This document shows positions 1 through 10,737 of a DNA stretch of 64,000 bases, one piece after another; within the stretch, counting starts at the first letter, position 1, and every line of letters starts with the position of its first letter. The notes under the pieces were generated by a model, which saw nothing but the letters and a program-made list of their open reading frames with translations, searched no databases and was not told where the DNA came from. The position numbers and the translations under genes were made by a program. The DNA is from Parietichytrium sp. I65-24A (taxonomy: Eukaryota; Sar; Bigyra; Thraustochytrida; Thraustochytriidae), in NCBI GenBank assembly GCA_012862575.1, contig BLSF01000043.1, positions 310,001-374,000 on the forward strand. The letters run 5' to 3'.

Positions 1-360
1 TAAGCTTGGGCCAACCAAGTAGCCCTCTCTTAACGTTCTAGCTAGTCAGAGCATGTACCGAGCTCTGTGATTATGTGAACGAGAACGAAAGAAATCAAAT
101 CAAAATCAGTGAGTGATGAGTAGTCTACAGAAAGAGTGAAAAGAGAGAGAGGAAAGAAAGGCAAGCGCACACAGAGGACGCAGAGGACGCAGGGGTGGCA
201 CAGACGTTGGGCGGCTTTGGCGTTGTGGGACTGTGGGATTGTGGGACTGTGGGACAGTGGGACTGTGGGGCCAGCAGCGGGACGCAGGTGCGGATCAGGC
301 GTGCGAGGACTGAGAGTTGGAGTTGGAGTTTGACGGTGCGAGTAGAGTAGGACAGCGAAG
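1..360. other. 5' flank of the kinase gene
   Basis: No gene is seen. The stretch holds short direct repeats such as tandem GAGGACGCA units near 175-195 and runs of GGGACTGTGG near 225-270. It probably contains the promoter and 5' UTR of the kinase starting at 361. I see no clear TATA box. Confidence 0.5.
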
Positions 361-1437
361 ATGAAGCGCCTAGCGAAGAGCATGAAGACCATGTTCAGGT
401 CCGGCAAGGACAAGAGCAAGGGCGACGGGAATACGCTGGCGAGCGAGGAGAAAGTGCCTTTCGCAGAGAGATACACACTGGGAGAGGTCCTCGGCAAGGG
501 TAACTTTTCGGTGGTGAAGGCAGCGACGGACAACAGCACCAACGAGAAGGTGGCAGTCAAGTGCATTTCCAAAAAGCATCTCACGAAGGAGGACAGGGAC
601 GCCATCGAACAGGAGGTGTCAATCCTCCAGCAGCTCCAGCACCCAAACATCATCCGGCTTTACGGCATGTACAGTGACAGGGACTACTTTTACGTGGTCA
701 CGGAGCTTGTCAGCGGAGGCGAGCTCTTCGACCGCATCGTAGAGAAGGAGTTCTACTCTGAGCACGACGCGGCCAAGGTGGTCAAGACCATCGCAGAGGC
801 TCTAAAGTATTGCAACGACCATGGTGTCGTGCACAGGGACCTCAAGCCAGAGAACATTCTCCTCGTAAACTCCAAAGACGACTCCAGCATCAAGCTTGCC
901 GACTTTGGGTTCGCCAAAGAGGTCAACCCCGAGGGAGAGGCGGAGCTGAAGACCACGTGCGGCACCCCAGGCTACGTGGCCCCAGAGATCATCTCGGGCA
1001 AAAAGTACGGTAAGGAAGTTGACATGTGGAGTTTAGGGGTCATCAGCTATATTCTGTTATGCGGGTACCCGCCATTCTTTGACGAAAACCAAGCCAACCT
1101 CTTCAAGCTCATCAAGAAGGCCAAGTACAAGTTCCATCCTGACTTTTGGTCAGAGGTGTCTGACGATGCGAAAGATCTAATTCGCGGCCTGCTCGTCGTG
1201 GACCGCGCGGCTCGTTTCACCGTGGACGATGTTCTGCAGCACCCTTGGATCCAGAACGGTGGGGGCGAGAAGGATATTACTCCGGCTCTTGACCAATTGC
1301 GCGGATACCAGGCTCGCCGTCGCCTCAAGCGCGGAATGTACGCTGTGGTCGCCTTGAACCGCCTAAAGACCGTAATGGGCGATGTCGACTCGGCAAAGGC
1401 GCCCCTCAAAGAGGCGGATGAGGAGAACGATGAGTAG
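361..1437 (+). CDS. Calcium/calmodulin-dependent-type Ser/Thr protein kinase (CaMKI-like)
   Basis: This 358-aa protein carries a complete kinase domain at about residues 38-297. The glycine loop GKGNFS is at 45-50, the ATP-anchoring Lys is K67 in VAVK, and the likely helix-C Glu is E85. The catalytic loop HRD is at 158-160, DFG at 181-183 and APE at 207-209. The activation segment KTTCGTPGYVAPE is typical of the CaMK group, and T198 aligns with the site CaMK kinases phosphorylate in CaMKI. After the domain, a basic and hydrophobic stretch at about 315-340 (ARRRLKRGMYAVVALNRLK) has the character of an autoinhibitory, calmodulin-binding helix. Its length matches single-domain CaMKI, and no EF-hands are present, so it is not a CDPK. 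The first ATG is used; no intron is apparent. Subfamily assignment is by motif; calcium dependence is inferred. Confidence 0.93.
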   Translation: MKRLAKSMKTMFRSGKDKSKGDGNTLASEEKVPFAERYTLGEVLGKGNFSVVKAATDNSTNEKVAVKCISKKHLTKEDRDAIEQEVSILQQLQHPNIIRLYGMYSDRDYFYVVTELVSGGELFDRIVEKEFYSEHDAAKVVKTIAEALKYCNDHGVVHRDLKPENILLVNSKDDSSIKLADFGFAKEVNPEGEAELKTTCGTPGYVAPEIISGKKYGKEVDMWSLGVISYILLCGYPPFFDENQANLFKLIKKAKYKFHPDFWSEVSDDAKDLIRGLLVVDRAARFTVDDVLQHPWIQNGGGEKDITPALDQLRGYQARRRLKRGMYAVVALNRLKTVMGDVDSAKAPLKEADEENDE

Positions 1438-3341
1438 TCTTGTCCTTGATTTCCGCCATATAGTCGCGGCGAACCTCTTTCTTATCTTGCTCATTTGTTT
1501 CTGCCCCCTTGCGAGGGTTGTCTGGTCTGCATGTCCGCTTGTTTACTCACACACATCGTTTAGAAAAAAAAATAAAAGAGAAAAAAACATGAAGACTTTC
1601 TCACTGCAAAGCCTCTCGACGTCTATGCTAATATGAGCCACCGATGCAGCACATTCGCTCCACAAGTCCTCCGCATCCGTCCATCTTTTCGCCGTTCACC
1701 ATGCGATCCGAGAGCAGGCCACAGTCACGTGTCGATCTCTCCGTCGTCATCCCCTCACCGTCCGTCCAAACCCCGCGCGCTCTTCAACAGAGAACCACCA
1801 TGCAACACATCTGGCCGGCCCCTTTGACAACCTCCGCTCAATCTGCCAACACATAGACGTACTCCGCGTCGGTCGCCCACAGGTGCGTCGCTTCTGGGCG
1901 CCAAGCTCGGCGTCTCCTGCCCTCTGAGCCTTCGAAGCCGCCTCCAATCTCCAATCTCCAAGACCTCCAAGACCTCCAAGATCTACTGGCCAAGCCCCGC
2001 GCCACAGTCCCGTAGTCCCGCAGTCCCGCAGTCCTGCCGGTCCCTTGCGTATCGAAAGCGGCTCCTCCCGTCCCGCCGCCCCGCGTATATGCTCGCTTTC
2101 TCTCTCCCATTCTTTCCTTTTCGACGCGCACTCCCGTCGCCGGGTCCTCTCCTTCGTTCGTTCGTTCGTCGTTCATTCATTCATTCTTTCCCTCTATCTC
2201 CGCGCGTGAGATTCCTCGCCATCGCCATCGCCATCGCCATCGTCTTCGTGTCCCCATCCCGCGGCCCTTTTGCGCATCGCAAATTCGCAGCGTCCCACCC
2301 ACTCGCCCACTCGCCCGCGAGCCATCGCTCTCGCATGCGCCATGCGAGGACCGGGTGGCGTACGCTGCGGTAACGCTGCCGATGCAGCACGATGAGACGC
2401 GATGAGAGAGATCGAGAGAGAGAGAGATGGATTGAGCATGGGCATGGAGCGTCCGCGCGCGACGGGCAGAGCGGCAGCATGTGCATTGTGCATTGTGCGC
2501 GTTGCACTTTGCACTTTGCATTTGTCGTCGACATGGATAGCGAGGACACCTTTGGCACGGAACTGTGGCGCGGCGGACGGGGGATCGGATTTCGTCGCAG
2601 GTGATGCAGGGACAGAGCCGCGATGGTGATGGCGATGATGGCGATGATGGCGATGATGGCGATGATGGGATCGCGGCGATGCGAGAGGATGGCGCGCGCT
2701 GGGGATGGGGAGGGCGAGCTGGCTGCGGGGGATGGAAACGCGGGTGCGAGAGCGGGAGATGGAAGGGGCGAAGGCGTGAGCGGCAGAGCTTGACGGCGCG
2801 CGATCCGGGCGGCTTCGAGGCCATTCCGGCGGGCCCTCGCATTCGCGCCAATCCATGCGCGCGGGCGATGATGCATCGATGATGATGACGGCGCGATTGG
2901 CGAGACGCATCCCGCTCCTTGCCGGCGCACGCCAGTGGGGCCCCACGGAATGGTTCGTCTCTCCCCGCCCGCCCCCTCTTCCCTCCCTCTCCCAATCCTA
3001 GTCCCTCTGCGGGACGAAGCAAAAGTGGAGGCCTCCGCTTGGCCGCAAGGAGAACAAGACAGACCTCACACAATCCGTCTACAGAAACAAGATCATCGCG
3101 CGCGTGATGAAGCTAATCCATCATCCTCCATCCTCCATCCTCCCGCGCAGCTCCTCGAGTCCATCCATCCAGTCACCCATCATCCATTCTTCACCTGTTT
3201 TGATTCCCCGAATCAAGTTGCCCACACCTGCGCCCCGCACCTCGCCCGGCCCAGTGTTGCCACCCTGCACACTGCGCTTCTTCCTGGCCTCCCGCATCGT
3301 AGCCACGCATCAGTCCGCCTAGCGCACGTGCTAAGCTAGGG
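1438..3341. other. Gene-free stretch between the kinase and the transposon
   Basis: I find no supported gene. The DNA is GC-rich with simple repeats: a CGCCAT hexamer run at about 2217-2243, a GATGATGGC run at about 2630-2668, and CATC-type runs near 3118-3190. Overlapping long open frames on the minus strand at 2177-3073 stay open in several frames at once because of the skewed composition, so they are not credible genes. The kinase 3' UTR lies at the left, with an A-rich stretch near 1563-1590. A 15-bp motif at 2541-2555 recurs elsewhere in the window (see findings). Confidence 0.5.
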
Positions 3342-3347
3342 GTCCGT
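3342..3347. repeat. Left target-site duplication of the transposon (GTCCGT)
   Basis: GTCCGT lies immediately outside the left terminal inverted repeat. The same hexamer is flush with the outer end of the right repeat at 7420-7425. Confidence 0.75.
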
Positions 3348-3364
3348 CACGGGGCTGAGCACCG
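3348..3364 (+). repeat. Left terminal inverted repeat
   Basis: CACGGGGCTGAGCACCG is exactly complementary to 7403-7419 over 17 bp. It forms the left terminus of the transposon, next to the duplication at 3342-3347. Confidence 0.85.
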
Positions 3365-3409
3365 CTAGCAAATCCACCTCCGCTAGTTCAGCACCTAGTA
3401 TTTTATCTA

Positions 3410-6400
3410 TTGAAAACTAATAGGAATTCGAAAGTTGAAATAGCATTCGGGTCTTGTTTTCTTCTTTTCCGAAAATGGTCATTTCGTTCCGCAGTCTCAA
3501 CGGATAACTCAATACAAATGTATGGGAAAATTTTGCAAAACACAGAGTTTTTGTCAATTTTCACGCGCAGATTGCGAAATAACGTCCAAGCCCGAAGTGT
3601 AATGGAAAGGCTCGTTCGAAAGTCAAACTACTCTGCAAGCGATTCCAACTTTGTATTACACTTCGGGTCACAGTTTGAAGGACTTAAAATGAGTTCAAAG
3701 TTGACAAAGAAAGCAAATAAATTGGCACGAGTACACACCGCCAGCCTTCTCGAAGAGATTGGAAAGAGCGGGCTGTTTGGTGAGTTTTGGGCACTTCCAA
3801 TCAATAAGGTACAGCTTTGTGTGGAGCACTTGTTTGGCCCGCTTGGGTTTGAACTGGAGCCTTTGCTTCTGCGCCAAGCAGATGGACTGCACTTCCGAAC
3901 CATCCGAGAAGGATTTTCTTTGCTGCAGGCGAATTGCGCAATACAGGTGATACACTTTCACCAAAAGAAGCTGGGTTTTCGACACACAATTACGACGCTG
4001 TACAAAGACAAGACCGAAATTGAGCCTGAGGACCCACGATCATTCTATCCGCCTGGTTTCGAGCTAGGAAATGCTGATAATTTGCATGAGAAAGTTGATA
4101 CATTTCGGCAGCAAATCAAGCAGTTGCTTCTTGAGGAACACAGCAATAAAACTTGTATTGGAGTCTTGCTTGAATGGGAAGGTGAGGAGCAGCTCTCAAA
4201 GATAGCTCTGGACCGCCGCGCTGGTGGCAAGGAGAGATGGGGCTATTTTGCCCGGGAGTGCGGTGGGCCGATCGGTTCAAATAACAGATGTCGGGCATGC
4301 GACATTGCGAATGAGACACGGGCTCGTTTTCGAAGAGAGATGAATGCTCGAAGTGAATCTCTGTGCGGCATGAGCGTGAGCGAGCTATTAGGCATTCCTT
4401 CTGTGGTTGCCATTAACAAACTTCTGTGCTCGCAAAGTAAACTTGCCGAAACGATGAACCCCGAGCCAGACCTTCCAACATTAGTCAGACAATGCGAGAA
4501 GTCTGGCGCGGTGCCCCCGACATGTTTCTTCCACAAATTCTGCTGCACTGGATTCAGCTACATGTCGATATTGCACACAAAAGGACCAAGAGCTTGGCGA
4601 TGGCTGGAGTCCACCAAGTACGGAAGCGAAGTGTTTTTCTTCTTCTTGTATATTTCTAACATGCTGGGTGGCAGGGCAATATGCGATTTTCTTCATGGTT
4701 TTGGCTATCGATATCAAGGTTCCTTCAAAGAAGCGAAATCCAGCGGAGGTTGGAAATTTAATGCCCATTACTTTCATCTTCCAATCCCGCCGATGTACAC
4801 CATGCGGAAATGGAGTCGGCGGCTAGTCAGAATACCCTTTGAGATCCATGCAGACCCAAACCGTGCAATATCAACAGCGAACCTCGCTGCAGCAGTTCAT
4901 GTACTTTTGCAAAAAGAAGTGAGAAGAATTGGTGTCAGTATGGATGAAATATATTTAGTCACAAGCCTTGGCGATGCGTTTCAGAAGGCTTTGGGAAAGG
5001 ACTGGATAAAGAAATATGGTAGCATTGAGGATGCCGTGCAGGCTTATGCGGTAAAGTTTCAAGAGCTGAAGAACGAGGGCAACAACGCTGAATGGATGGA
5101 GTCCTACAAGACGCTTCTTACAGTGGTGATTAAAGGAGACGACTTCATTATGCGTCTGCCAGTAGCAGCGCTCCCGTGCAAGAACAATACTAAGGAAGTG
5201 ATGAACCAAGTTTTGCGTGAAGTTTCTAATGCTCTGGCCGGTACGGAAATTCGCTCACTTTTGCAAGTTTTGACTGCGCCTCCCTGAATAAAGCTGCTGG
5301 TGAAGTTGCGAAAAAGGACTTTGACCACATCAAAATCATGTTCGACCCGGAACATGTACTGAAAGCAATTGTTGATCAGTCGCGCAAAAAGCTTCTGACC
5401 GTACCAGGTGGCTCAACAACGTTTTGCTATCAGAATTTGCTCGAAGGACTTAGAGATGCAAGACCGAGGATCCCAATATATACTGACTGCCGACAAGATA
5501 TTGATCTCCTTAAATGTGTCGAAGGCTTACATCAGCCGGAAGAGGAAAAGGAAAAGCTGAGGGCTGTGGTCAAGAGTATCGGCGAAGCAGCGCGATCACA
5601 TATCAGCAGCAAGGCAATAAACAACGATGACCCGATGCACACAAACCAACACAGAGAGCTCGTATCCAAAGAAGTGCAGGATCTCTTCACAAGGGTTGCC
5701 GCTCTTGGTTCCCACCTCAAAGAGATTTCGTGGGGTCCGGTGAACAACAAGAAAAGTTTAGAGATTGTACTCCCCGAGCAAATGAAAGGTGCGAAATTAC
5801 TTGCAAAGATGATCCATGGATTTGACGAGCTGTTTGTGCATGGTGAAGTTAGTGTTAGTGACTCAAGCGTGCTTGAGGGCCTGTCCGAGCAAAAGGAATT
5901 CTGGCAAAGTTGGATTGAAATAGGCAAGGGGAATTTGTTGGGACGATGGAAAATCTGCTGGAGACGGTGAAGGAGACGTCTGCATATATCACTAAGTACT
6001 ACCGAAAACTTCGGCAAGGAGAAGTTATTCGACTTAGGTCTTTCGCCAGTAGCTGCAACGAGACTATTCATTCCATGATGCGTGCATTTCAAAGCAGCTT
6101 TACTGCAGATGAAGGAATTAAGGTTTTCCGCAAAGTTGCTATTCAATTCTTGTGCATGGGTTTGCGCAACAAAGGTTGGTTCACGGTTGGGCATAGGGCC
6201 AAAAGCAGCGTCTACAACATGTCCGAAAAGAACGAATTCTTGCAAGCCTGTTCAAGCGGTTCAGAAATATTCATCACTGATGGGCAGGCATTCCAAAAGC
6301 TTTTGCAGGTTCTCCTGAAGCACGGATCCTGGGAAGTCCGTCTCGAAAAAAAGATATCAAGCAATGCATTACGGAAAGGACGTCTTACTCAGCGAGCGTA

Positions 6401-7283
6401 CATCAAAGAGCCAAGCCAACATAATTCACCGGTCCAAGTGGCGAACAAAGGCAAAAAAGTTGCCTTTTTCATCGCAAACACTTTAACTGACGTTCTTCAA
6501 GATATCGCTCGTTGGAAACCTCGCACTAATTATAAGGAAACACTCAAGCGGGGTAAGAAATTCAACATGGAATTGACCGCTTCCGCTCGATACAGAACTG
6601 GAAATATTGAACCAGAGTACCGGGCAGAAGCCAACTACCTGGACGAACTCTTCGGAACCACTTTCTTGGAGCTCCATGCTGAGGTGTCCCCGAACCGGAA
6701 AATAACAGGAAAACCCCACTTCACGATTGACGTGAGGAAAGTCGAGGAGGACAAGCCAAGTTTGTTGGTTCACTCGATCCCGTCGTGGCAGCTAAAGCAT
6801 TATCAATTTAAAGTGGTCCCTGAACTCGATACTGTAGTATGGTTCATCGAATTCTCTCCAGAGGAAGACAGTGAAAGAACCGAAATCATCACACTTGATA
6901 TTTCACCGTATTTCAAACCAATGTGGGCTGACAAGATATTTCTTTGGGACAGCGAGCGCTATGAGATGGTGAAGAAGAGCTCACCTAGCGGAGAATTTTG
7001 CGGAACTGTTGAAGCACATCTGGCAAATATCATGCGCAGTAATCTCCACGATTCAGAGCTTCGCACGACGAACGAAAGTGATGACTTGACGACGAACGAA
7101 AGTGATGCCATGCTACGGGAGATGATCAAAAATGTCGCAAAGATCGAGAAAAGAAACGAAATCCCTTCCGTGTCGGCCCAATTTGCCACCCAAAGTCGAG
7201 AACGTGGCTATTCATCGAGCAGTGGTGACAGCAATTCAGAGCATCGCAACAACTCCAAAAAGAGAAAAAAACGTTACAATTAG
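3410..7283 (+). pseudogene. Putative transposase, about 1,290 codons, broken by two frame changes
   Basis: Three consecutive open stretches occupy different frames: 3410-5287 (625 codons, ATG start), 5338-5970 and 5946-7283. The second frame is already open upstream of 5338, across the stop of the first near a TTTT run at about 5260-5270. The second and third overlap near a GGGG run at about 5928-5935. Reading across gives a continuous protein, so both breaks look like single-base indels in homopolymers: decay, sequencing error or, less likely, programmed shifting. The first segment has a possible Cys pair (CRACD) and a hydrophobic-VSMDEI stretch resembling the first acidic position of an RNase H-like transposase, without proof. 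The third ends in a Ser/Lys-rich basic tail after a duplicated TTNESD unit near 7065-7107. No known transposase family is recognised; the role is inferred from the flanking TIRs. Confidence 0.7.
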
Positions 7284-7402
7284 TCTAAATGATTATTATA
7301 GTTTATAGTAGAGAATGAATTAACATTCTTAATGAAAAATGACTCGAGGTCGATATTATACTATCCACCCGGAGGTGGGTTTTTGTGAGGGAGAACATTC
7401 AC

Positions 7403-7419
7403 CGGTGCTCAGCCCCGTG
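7403..7419 (-). repeat. Right terminal inverted repeat
   Basis: CGGTGCTCAGCCCCGTG is the exact complement of the left end at 3348-3364. It is followed directly by the GTCCGT target duplication. Confidence 0.85.
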
Positions 7420-7425
7420 GTCCGT
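7420..7425. repeat. Right target-site duplication of the transposon (GTCCGT)
   Basis: This hexamer matches the one flush with the left TIR at 3342-3347. Their exact placement against both TIR ends supports insertion by a transposase. Confidence 0.75.
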
Positions 7426-10400
7426 CCAGCTGTGGAGAAGGCCCCACATTTCAAGTGAGAATTCCGAACATCAGAAACTCAGAATTCAGAAGAGAAGTCG
7501 CGCCGGAATTTGGAAGAAATGATTGGGGGGGAGAGAATTTGCGCTCTTACCGCAAACAGCTGGCAGGGCCTAGCGCCACTCGGAGGATTTTTTGATTCCT
7601 TGTGAGGAAAATAGAATTTTGGAATGTACAGCCACGCGACGGCGCTTAACCGGTGGAATAGCGATTTCTGTAAGGTGGGGTAAAGTGGGGTCATATTGTT
7701 ACGATAGGTAGGGATAGTTATCCGTAAGATTAGAACCCACGCAGAGATGATGAGGAGGACTTGAGAAAGCGAATGCAAATGATGCAGATTTTTGGATTCT
7801 TCCACACAACGAAATGGTGTGAGTGCGCCACGCGGACGCTAACTCTTTTCGACTGCTTAGGGAGAAGCGACACTTGGCCGTGCAACAGAGGCGCTGTAGC
7901 GGCTTGACCACCCTGCTCGCGTTGCCTCGTCCCGCCCACCGGAGTTTCGGGCAGCGACGCTTTTGCCCCTCCACCGCGCGCCGGTCAGCGAGCTGGAGCC
8001 ATCCGCGCGTTCAATCACGCGGCCAGATGCCCAGCCATCCCATCCGACGATCCATCGTTCACATTCGCGCAATCTTCGCGCGCCCGCCCGCCGCCGCCGC
8101 GCCACGCGTTCCCTTCCCACGCGCGTTATGCGGTTATCTCCAACCAGCCCACTGTCCCTGTGCAACTCAACGATCTTCTTCATCCTTACTTTTCTCTCTC
8201 CCGCCATCCTCCTCGTCCATCCGCCACCAGACCATCCATCCATCCATCCATCCAATCATCTATCCATCCATCCCTTAAAACCGTCCGTGCGGCCCGCGGG
8301 CCCATGCGCGCGCACACCAGCAGCGCTCTCGTTGCGTGTCCTCACTTGCTCGCGGCGTTTGCTCAGCCATGGTCTGCTTGCAAGCTGCCCAATCATCCAA
8401 ACGCACACTCATCCGCGCCATCCTCGCGCGGACCAGCGCCAGATCCCGCTGTGCATCGCAGGCGGCCGCGGCGTACAAGCTGCGCCGCCCCTCAAGTTGG
8501 AGCTGTGGGCTGCGGGGCCCACAAAAAGGATTTGTGTGAAGGCGGGGAGAAGGCAAGAGCGTAGGGGAGAGTTTGGGGTGAGAAGGAGCTAGCTGTAGGT
8601 GTGTTGAAAGACGGTTGCTCGGAGCATGCCTCTGCTTGCGTGCGCGGAGGAGAGGCAGGCAACTGGTGCGAAGATGACCAATGCGGACATTTACGACGAG
8701 GCTGGCCGAGCGAAGAAAGCGCAGGGTGCAGAGGTCGAAGAGATGGCCTCATGCAAGAGAGGTGAAGTTCACTGCGCTATTCTAACTTCATGAGGTGCTG
8801 CGGACCGCGCGAATAAGAGACCAACTGACAGTGAGTGATTGGTCTCACCTAAATCCCGACCATGCGGTAATCTCGTCGCAGGGCGCTCAAGGCGGGCACT
8901 CGCAAATTTTGCGCGAGGGAACGAACCCTTTGGAATGGGAAAGAGAGGCACGGAGGGGGCCGTCCGACGAGACTCGAATTGGAAGCGAATGCCATTGAAA
9001 AGCAGGCGTCAAGCCGCCTGCACTTGGAGGACATCAACGCGCGGAGGGCGTGGCAGAGCAACAGCAGGTCGCCGCTCGCAAGTAGTTGCCAAATATTAGG
9101 ACTGAAAATAATGTTGATGTCAGCTCGCTTTTTCCGACAAGCTAGAAGTGAAATTCGGAATAAGAGTTTTATTTCTTCACTTGTAGGCTGTTGCATGCGG
9201 CTTTGATTCCTAACAGCTTGAGCCTCACCTCTAGGGAAGTGTACCTCAGTGCTTATCTCTTTCCATAAGCTGTGACTCTACATCACCCACGTGTTCTGTC
9301 AATGTACATCCTAAAATGAAGCAAAGTTTTCAAGAACTTGAGCAACTTCTTCTGCTATTAAAAATTTTAACCTCTGCAGTACAACTCAACTTGCCCAGAA
9401 ACAAGTCTTGTACGAGACTCCACTGAAGCTCCTACCGTATCTGTTCCGCTCCTCACATCAATCTATCAAATCACTGACATTTAGTGTAAACTACTAATAT
9501 AAATGATACTGCGGTGGAGCACCATTAGTAGACCCGGTTTCTTTGGAAAACTGTGGAGAGAGGGGGAGTGTCACGAGCTTATCGTCAGGCTATCAGGTCC
9601 TACCCCCTCTCAACTTCGAACGACGGCCACCGCTACCGCAATTCCCGATACGCTGGTACGCCTCCCCGGCTGGAGGAAGAGACGAGGGAGGAGAAGTCCT
9701 ATCCTTACGAATAGGGTGGGAATAAGGGAGGAAAAAGAAAAAGAGGAAGGACAAGACTATAAACTATCTAAAATAAACAATAATAAGCAAGGAAGAAGAA
9801 ATTAGAACTAATGTAATGGATTGAGAGTAACAGTTTCCAATTTTCAGTTTTTGTTCATTTTCAGATGTGAATGCCATTAACAGTTCGGCCACTTCTGCGT
9901 TCAAAGGGGGGCACCCGCGCATTAGACGGCGGAGAGGGCGAGCGATGAAAGGGGCGGCTGATCGGCGGGTGACAAGGAATCAAAAACCAGGCGACTTTTT
10001 CCAAATTCCACAATATTCCACATCGCCCAGAGTTTCTTTCGTCTTCCATGTATAGTGCCGCCCTCGCCGATCCTACTGCGCCCCACATGGGGGGTTCCCT
10101 CTCCCACTGGCGTCAGACTACTCCTTTCGGTAGCAGCGCCGAGTCCAGTGCGGGGGGGTGACCCATGCGAGTCGAGTTTACGGGCCCAACAGGGCGAGGA
10201 GGAGGAGAAAAAAATGAGCTTCTGAGGAGAGATATGTATGGGAGCTCAGAGAGTGAGGAGGGAGGGAGGGAGGGAGGAGAGCCACTCACAACGGAGGCAC
10301 TCACAGGACCACCGAGAGACCGCGTGCGCAGGACCTGTGCATTGTTGCGGAGATTGGAGCCGGCTGCGTGAAGCCATCGCCATCACTGTCATCAGTGCCC

Positions 10401-10737
10401 GTGTGATCCCGATTCGCGTCACAATTACCATCCGCCCACGGCCATTGATAGAACGCCCAGCATCGGCACACAGCCATTCAGCTCGCTGTCTAACTGCCAC
10501 GGCAGAAGCAAAAGTTCCCCGCGCAAAACACCGCTGCGGAGCGGGCCCGGCCCTTCCCATCGCCTTTGCGCGCCATCATCGGCCAGTCGCCGCGTTTATG
10601 CCTGCCGATCAGGCTTGCGATCGCCATTCGCGCCCGAGCTGGAGCATCGGCGGTACTGCTCAGCTCCCGCGCCTGCGCTCGCGCCTCGCGCGCCTCGCTC
10701 GCGCCTCGCGCGCCTCGCCGGACCCTAATCCGACGAC
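7426..10737. other. Long, mostly gene-free region upstream of the zinc-finger gene
   Basis: Apart from a weak spliced-gene candidate at 8674-9206, I see nothing that supports a gene. The stretch has a (CATC)n run near 8236-8275, an AT-rich patch with AATAAAC-type motifs near 9755-9815, a (GGGA)n run near 10258-10280, and GCGCCTCGC repeats just upstream of 10738. Short open frames here overlap one another on both strands and look like composition artefacts. Confidence 0.4.
8674..9206 (+). CDS. Possible small spliced gene, structure unresolved
   Basis: An ATG at 8674 opens a short coding-like stretch (begins MTNADIYDEAGRAKKAQ) that runs into a possible donor GTGAAG at 8762. Downstream, a frame open from about 8883 to 9206 encodes a charged, helix-like segment (LELEANAIEKQASSRLHLED) after a possible acceptor CAG at 8879-8881. 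The exon phases I can read do not join these two stretches cleanly: the first ends one base into a codon, while the second frame needs two. Either a further exon or boundary is missed, or this is chance. No family is recognised. Transcript data would be needed to decide. Confidence 0.22.

Larger units (their letters stand above)
3348..7419 (+). mobile_element. 4,072-bp DNA transposon with terminal inverted repeats, superfamily unknown
   Basis: The element is bounded by a perfect 17-bp inverted repeat, CACGGGGCTGAGCACCG at 3348-3364 and its complement at 7403-7419, flanked by a 6-bp direct repeat GTCCGT. A 9-bp subterminal inverted repeat, CCACCTCCG at 3374-3382 and its complement at 7370-7378, lies just inside. 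The interior is visibly more AT-rich than its surroundings and carries one gene on the plus strand, 3410-7283, in three frames. TIRs plus a target duplication indicate cut-and-paste transposition. The 6-bp duplication excludes families with fixed 2-, 3-, 4- or 8-bp duplications. Dada elements make 6-7 bp duplications, but I cannot assign this element from sequence alone. Confidence 0.85.

Noticed and set aside
2177-3073. Long minus-strand open frames of about 250-300 codons upstream of the transposon
   Set aside because: Three frames of the same strand are open over the same DNA, and the translations are Arg/Ser/His/Pro-rich and repetitive. That is the effect of GC-rich simple repeats, not of a gene.
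5532-6245. A 237-codon minus-strand frame inside the transposon
   Set aside because: It is antisense to the transposase gene, with Ser/Leu-rich content and no motif.
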